DNA of 7,163 nt from an uncultured Pelagibacterales bacterium (GTDB taxonomy: Bacteria > Pseudomonadota > Alphaproteobacteria > Pelagibacterales > Pelagibacteraceae), in the NCBI GenBank assembly GCA_913020625.1, contig CAJVZX010000037.1, positions 1 through 7,163 of the forward strand, written 5' to 3'. The notes below the pieces were generated by a model. The model had not been told where the DNA came from. It did not search any database and was given only the letters and a program-made list of their open reading frames with translations. The translations under genes and the position numbers were made by a program. Of this stretch, positions 6,307 to 7,163 are shown one piece after another. Numbering within the stretch: the first letter of the stretch is position 1; every line of letters begins with the position of its first letter.

Positions 6307-6326
6307 TAATTTTAGATATTTTTTTA
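6285..6326. terminator. AT-rich inverted repeat over the convergent stop codons, possible bidirectional terminator
   Basis: Arms at 6285-6297 and 6314-6326 pair over 13 positions with one G-T pair; the core is AAATATCT with AGATATTT. The 16-nt loop holds both stop codons (minus TAA at 6300-6298, plus TAA at 6304-6306). Seven T residues (6319-6325) form the right arm end on the plus strand, giving a U-tract for the GT9 transcript; the A-rich left arm gives a weaker U-rich run on the minus strand. The stem has few G-C pairs, so efficiency is uncertain. Confidence 0.45.
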
Positions 6327-7163
6327 CAATTATGTCCCAATCAAATTGTTTGGAAAATTCTTTAGCATTGTTTCCATAAATTTTATATTTATTATTTTCT
6401 AAAATTTTTAAAGTACTTTCGTAAATAGAGTTAAGATCATTTCCATCACAAATCAATCCAGTTTCTTCATGTATTATTGCATCTGAAGCACCACCATCTA
6501 TGCCGCCAATAGATGCTGTCCCTTGCTGTGCAGCTTCAATGAAGGATATGCCAAATCCTTCAACAGATTTTTTATAAATAATAGAAGGCATAATAAACAA
6601 GTCCGATTGAAGTAAAAATGCAGATTTAAGATTAGGACTGATATTTTTTTTGAAAATAACCACATCTTCAATTTTTAATTGTTTTACTAATTTTTTTAAA
6701 TTATTTTCTTCCTCACCATATCCAATACATAGATATTTTATGTTTGGGAACTTTTCCTTAAGATTTCTAATAGTCATTATTATTTTTTCATGATTTTTTC
6801 TTTTATCAAATCTTGAAATCGTTATTAATTTAGGAAAAGAATTTTTTAATAACACATTTGTTATTTCAATATTTTCTTTAGTTGGATTAATATTTTTTTC
6901 TACACCAGGATTAATTACTACTATTTTTTCTTCATTAAAATTTAGATCAACAGCTAATTTTTTAGTAAAATTTGAATTAGAAACAATATAATCTGTTTTT
7001 GATAGGCTTTCTAAAACACGTTTATTTAAACTTGAATTTATTGGATGATTAATTTCTTTTGAGTGAATTAAACAAATAGTTTTTTTGTTTTTTAATAGAT
7101 CAGAATTGATTTTTTCTAAACTTTTCCAATGATCAGCAATAACAGTTGTTATTGATGTATTTT
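6298..7163 (-). CDS. GT4-type glycosyltransferase (glycosyltransferase group 1), N-terminus cut by window edge
   Basis: The frame is open from the right edge to the TAA at 6300-6298, giving 287 visible residues of a retaining GT-B glycosyltransferase that would use a nucleotide-sugar donor. From the edge inward come the end of the acceptor domain (including LIHSKEINHP), the inter-domain stretch with SNSNFTKKL and VVINPGVEK, then the donor domain: LITISRFDKRKNHEKII, with the Arg and Lys that hold donor phosphates, IGYGEEENNLKKL, and the E-x7-E motif EGFGISFIE at 6561-6535. GGASDAI and ETGLI follow. A GTG at 6855 could be mistaken for the start, but it falls between conserved parts and the homology continues upstream, so the true start lies outside the window. 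It converges with the GT9 gene and probably belongs to the same glycan pathway; sugar and acceptor are unknown. Confidence 0.9.
   Translation of the reverse strand, partial: NTSITTVIADHWKSLEKINSDLLKNKKTICLIHSKEINHPINSSLNKRVLESLSKTDYIVSNSNFTKKLAVDLNFNEEKIVVINPGVEKNINPTKENIEITNVLLKNSFPKLITISRFDKRKNHEKIIMTIRNLKEKFPNIKYLCIGYGEEENNLKKLVKQLKIEDVVIFKKNISPNLKSAFLLQSDLFIMPSIIYKKSVEGFGISFIEAAQQGTASIGGIDGGASDAIIHEETGLICDGNDLNSIYESTLKILENNKYKIYGNNAKEFSKQFDWDIIVKKYLKLLN

Noticed and set aside
1..7163. Defence system, mobile element, CRISPR array, tRNA or rRNA.
   Set aside because: No repeats of array type, no transposase, integrase or nuclease motifs, and no cloverleaf or rRNA-like sequence was seen on either strand.

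Overview
The window is strongly AT-rich, has very short intergenic spacers and little visible non-coding DNA. Its proteins are rich in Lys, Asn and Ile. Together with the gene types (an alphaproteobacterial opine/basic amino-acid type ABC importer, a DUF6165 protein beside glycosyltransferases), this suggests a streamlined marine alphaproteobacterium of the SAR11/Pelagibacterales kind. The assignment is inferred from composition and gene content only; there is no rRNA or other marker gene here.

Left part (1-1427, minus): the N-terminal 475 residues of a bifunctional class II aldolase/short-chain dehydrogenase, cut by the window edge and probably starting at a TTG codon. A divergent spacer of about 100 bp separates it from a plus-strand block. 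Middle part (1531-4911, plus): a fused S-adenosylmethionine decarboxylase/aminopropyltransferase (polyamine synthesis), then a three-gene amino-acid importer made of a periplasmic binding protein and two inner-membrane permeases. No ATPase gene is present. A perfect 14-bp stem-loop lies between the binding protein and the first permease and reaches to within 3 nt of the permease start codon.

Right part (4917-7163): a DUF6165 protein (minus), a family 9 glycosyltransferase (plus) and a GT4-type glycosyltransferase (minus, cut by the right edge). They form a small surface-glycan neighbourhood with a 34-bp divergent spacer and a 9-bp convergent overlap. The two glycosyltransferase stop codons sit in the loop of an AT-rich inverted repeat that could terminate transcription.

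The plus-strand block could link uptake of a basic amino acid or opine-like compound to polyamine metabolism, but this rests on proximity alone. I see no CRISPR array, tRNA, insertion sequence, phage gene or defence system, and no clear new multi-gene system. The points most worth following up are the atypical ligand pocket of the binding protein, the intercistronic stem-loop without a visible Shine-Dalgarno sequence, the missing ATPase, and the compact decarboxylase/aminopropyltransferase fusion.
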